NCBI GenBank assembly: GCA_016793305.1
Contig: JAEUHU010000509.1
Location: forward strand, 1-15,231
DNA: 15,231 nt
Source: Planctomycetota bacterium
GTDB lineage: Bacteria; Planctomycetota; UBA1135; UBA2386
Direction: 5' to 3'
Part shown: positions 14,287 through 15,231 of the stretch, in pieces
How the letters are laid out: the number at the start of each line of letters is the position of its first letter
How positions within the stretch are numbered: position 1 is the stretch's first letter
Translations under genes and position numbers: made by a program
The notes under the pieces: generated by a model
What the model saw: the letters and a program-made list of their open reading frames with translations, nothing else
Database searches by the model: none
Told to the model about the DNA's origin: nothing

Positions 14287-15036
14287 ATGAACGCGCGCCT
14301 GTTCGTGCTGCCCTTGCTCGCCATCGGCGTCGCCGTCGCCGCCTGGTCGATGGCCAAGACCTCGTCGGTTCCCGCCGCGACCTGGCGGGTCGGCGGCGAG
14401 ATCGAGTTCGAACAGGCGAAGAACTGGGGCGACTACGACGCGGAGTCGCCGCTGCGGCTGTCGTGGCACGACAGCGCCCCACGGCACGTCTACGTGCTGA
14501 GCCACAGCCTCACCGACGGCACGCTGCTGCTGTGGCCGTCCGCCGAGCTGAAGAGCGACCTGCCTCAGCCGCTACCGGCCGGCGACCACGTGCTGCCAGG
14601 CCGGCGGGACGGCCGTTCGCTCGCCTGGACGACCCGCAGCCAGGTGCTGCCGGCGACGACCTATGTGCTGCTCGCCGCCGATGCGCCGATCCTCGAACTC
14701 GACGCGGTGCTGCCGAAGCTGCGGCGCTGGACGACGTCGGTGCTGGCCGACGGCTCGATCCAGGTGACGAAGCCACCCGGGGATGCACCGCTGGCCGGAG
14801 CTCCCGGCGAAGGCTGGCCGTTGCCGCTGCTGCAGCAGGTGGCCGAGGCGTTCCGGGGCGAGACGATGGTCAACGGACCGCTGCGCTCGGTGCCGGGTCG
14901 CCAGGGGCTGTGGGCGAGCGTGTGGAGCGCGAAGGAGCGCCCTGGCAGCGCCAAGACCGGCGAACCTGGCAAGCCGCAGCTGCCGGAAGCGCTGCAAAAG
15001 CTGCAGGACGCGGTGCCGCCCCCCGAGAAGCGCTGA
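14287..15036 (+). CDS. Membrane-anchored DUF4384-like protein
   Basis: The 249-residue protein begins with an N-terminal hydrophobic segment (about 4-20, LFVLPLLAIGVAVAAW) that is either an anchor or an uncleaved signal; most of the chain would lie outside the membrane. The central part (about 66-105), with HVYVLSHSLTDGTLLLWPS and then LPAGDHVLPG, resembles the DUF4384 pattern of a beta-strand, a DG turn, an LxWP/LxPN segment and an AGxxxxxP strand. That domain is often found beside kinases or caspase-like proteins; no such partner is seen here. The C-terminal 100 residues are Pro/Gly/Lys-rich. The ATG at 14287 is the first possible start and lies directly after a predicted -10 box. It is divergent from the toroid gene and its stop is 12 bp from the stop of the convergent isomerase gene. 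Family membership is by eye and moderate. Confidence 0.75.
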   Translation: MNARLFVLPLLAIGVAVAAWSMAKTSSVPAATWRVGGEIEFEQAKNWGDYDAESPLRLSWHDSAPRHVYVLSHSLTDGTLLLWPSAELKSDLPQPLPAGDHVLPGRRDGRSLAWTTRSQVLPATTYVLLAADAPILELDAVLPKLRRWTTSVLADGSIQVTKPPGDAPLAGAPGEGWPLPLLQQVAEAFRGETMVNGPLRSVPGRQGLWASVWSAKERPGSAKTGEPGKPQLPEALQKLQDAVPPPEKR

Positions 15037-15048
15037 GCGAGAACGCCC

Positions 15049-15231
15049 TCAGGCCTTGCGCTCGGCCAGCGCGTCCTCGACCGCGGCACACAGCACGTGC
15101 ACGCAGACGAGGTGGCTCTCCTGGATGCGCGCCGTGTTGCTCGACGGCACCTGCACGGCGACGTCGGCGTGCTCGAGGGCGCTCCCGCGCTTCTCGCCGC
15201 ACAGCACGGCGGTGGTGAGCCCCATGCGCCT
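15049..15231 (-). CDS. gmhA: Phosphoheptose isomerase / SIS-domain protein, C-terminal fragment
   Basis: Only the last 60 codons are in the window; the gene continues past the right edge. The fragment reads from the late part of a SIS domain: LTTAVLCGE, then ADVAVQVPSSNTARIQESH and HVLCAAVEDALAERKA before the stop. The pattern ADVAxxVPSxxTARIQExHL matches the C-terminal helix of GmhA (sedoheptulose-7-phosphate isomerase, first step of ADP-heptose synthesis), and the histidine equivalent to E. coli His180 is retained in QESH. The close relative DiaA shares the same fold and cannot be excluded from this fragment. Confidence 0.85.
   Translation of the reverse strand, partial: RRMGLTTAVLCGEKRGSALEHADVAVQVPSSNTARIQESHLVCVHVLCAAVEDALAERKA

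Overview
This 15.2 kb window is very GC-rich, gene-dense chromosomal DNA. The organism is most likely a planctomycete or a close relative. That is inference, drawn from four large secreted proteins whose signal peptides all end in an Ala-Gln motif, a secreted alpha/alpha-toroid protein, a secreted HEAT-type protein, and an ornithine transcarbamylase paralogue of the N-acetylornithine type. I see no phage, transposon, CRISPR array or plasmid signature, and no stretch over 300 bases lacks a gene. Most of the window is ordinary housekeeping and envelope-associated sequence.

Layout. (1) 18-140: SRP RNA gene (+). (2) 199-2814: a minus-strand pair, alanine racemase (alr) followed by a secreted alpha/beta hydrolase whose signal peptide contains a 15-bp tandem repeat. 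(3) 3042-5162: a secreted S9A prolyl oligopeptidase (+), divergent from alr and closed by a strong hairpin. (4) 5252-10966: a plus-strand block of a membrane histidine kinase, an overlapping OmpR-type response regulator, and a 1024-residue secreted TPR/HEAT-like protein. (5) 11100-11806: tRNA-Ser(CGA) and tadA on the minus strand. (6) 11840-12838: N-acetylornithine carbamoyltransferase type gene (+), divergent from tadA, with its predicted core promoter inside the tadA start region. (7) 12879-14174: secreted toroid protein (-), convergent with the transcarbamylase gene. (8) 14287-15036: membrane-anchored DUF4384-like protein (+), divergent from the toroid gene. (9) 15049 to the window end: the 3' end of gmhA/SIS phosphoheptose isomerase (-).

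Shared signals. A box GCTA[C/G][C/G]NTC recurs upstream of alr, the peptidase, the kinase and the DUF4384-like gene, at a position suiting a -10 element. In the last two it lies five bases before the predicted start codon, which suggests leaderless transcripts. For the kinase this points to a non-standard ATT start, because the first transmembrane helix is encoded upstream of every ATG/GTG/TTG in frame. Both enzymes here whose families include a member with a carbamylated lysine (Alr and the transcarbamylase) have another residue at that position.

The best candidate for something undescribed is the kinase-regulator-secreted repeat protein block at 5252-10966. The kinase has a roughly 320-residue extracytoplasmic domain that looks like a helical-repeat solenoid and matches no sensor family I recognise. 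The next gene encodes another secreted helical-repeat protein.
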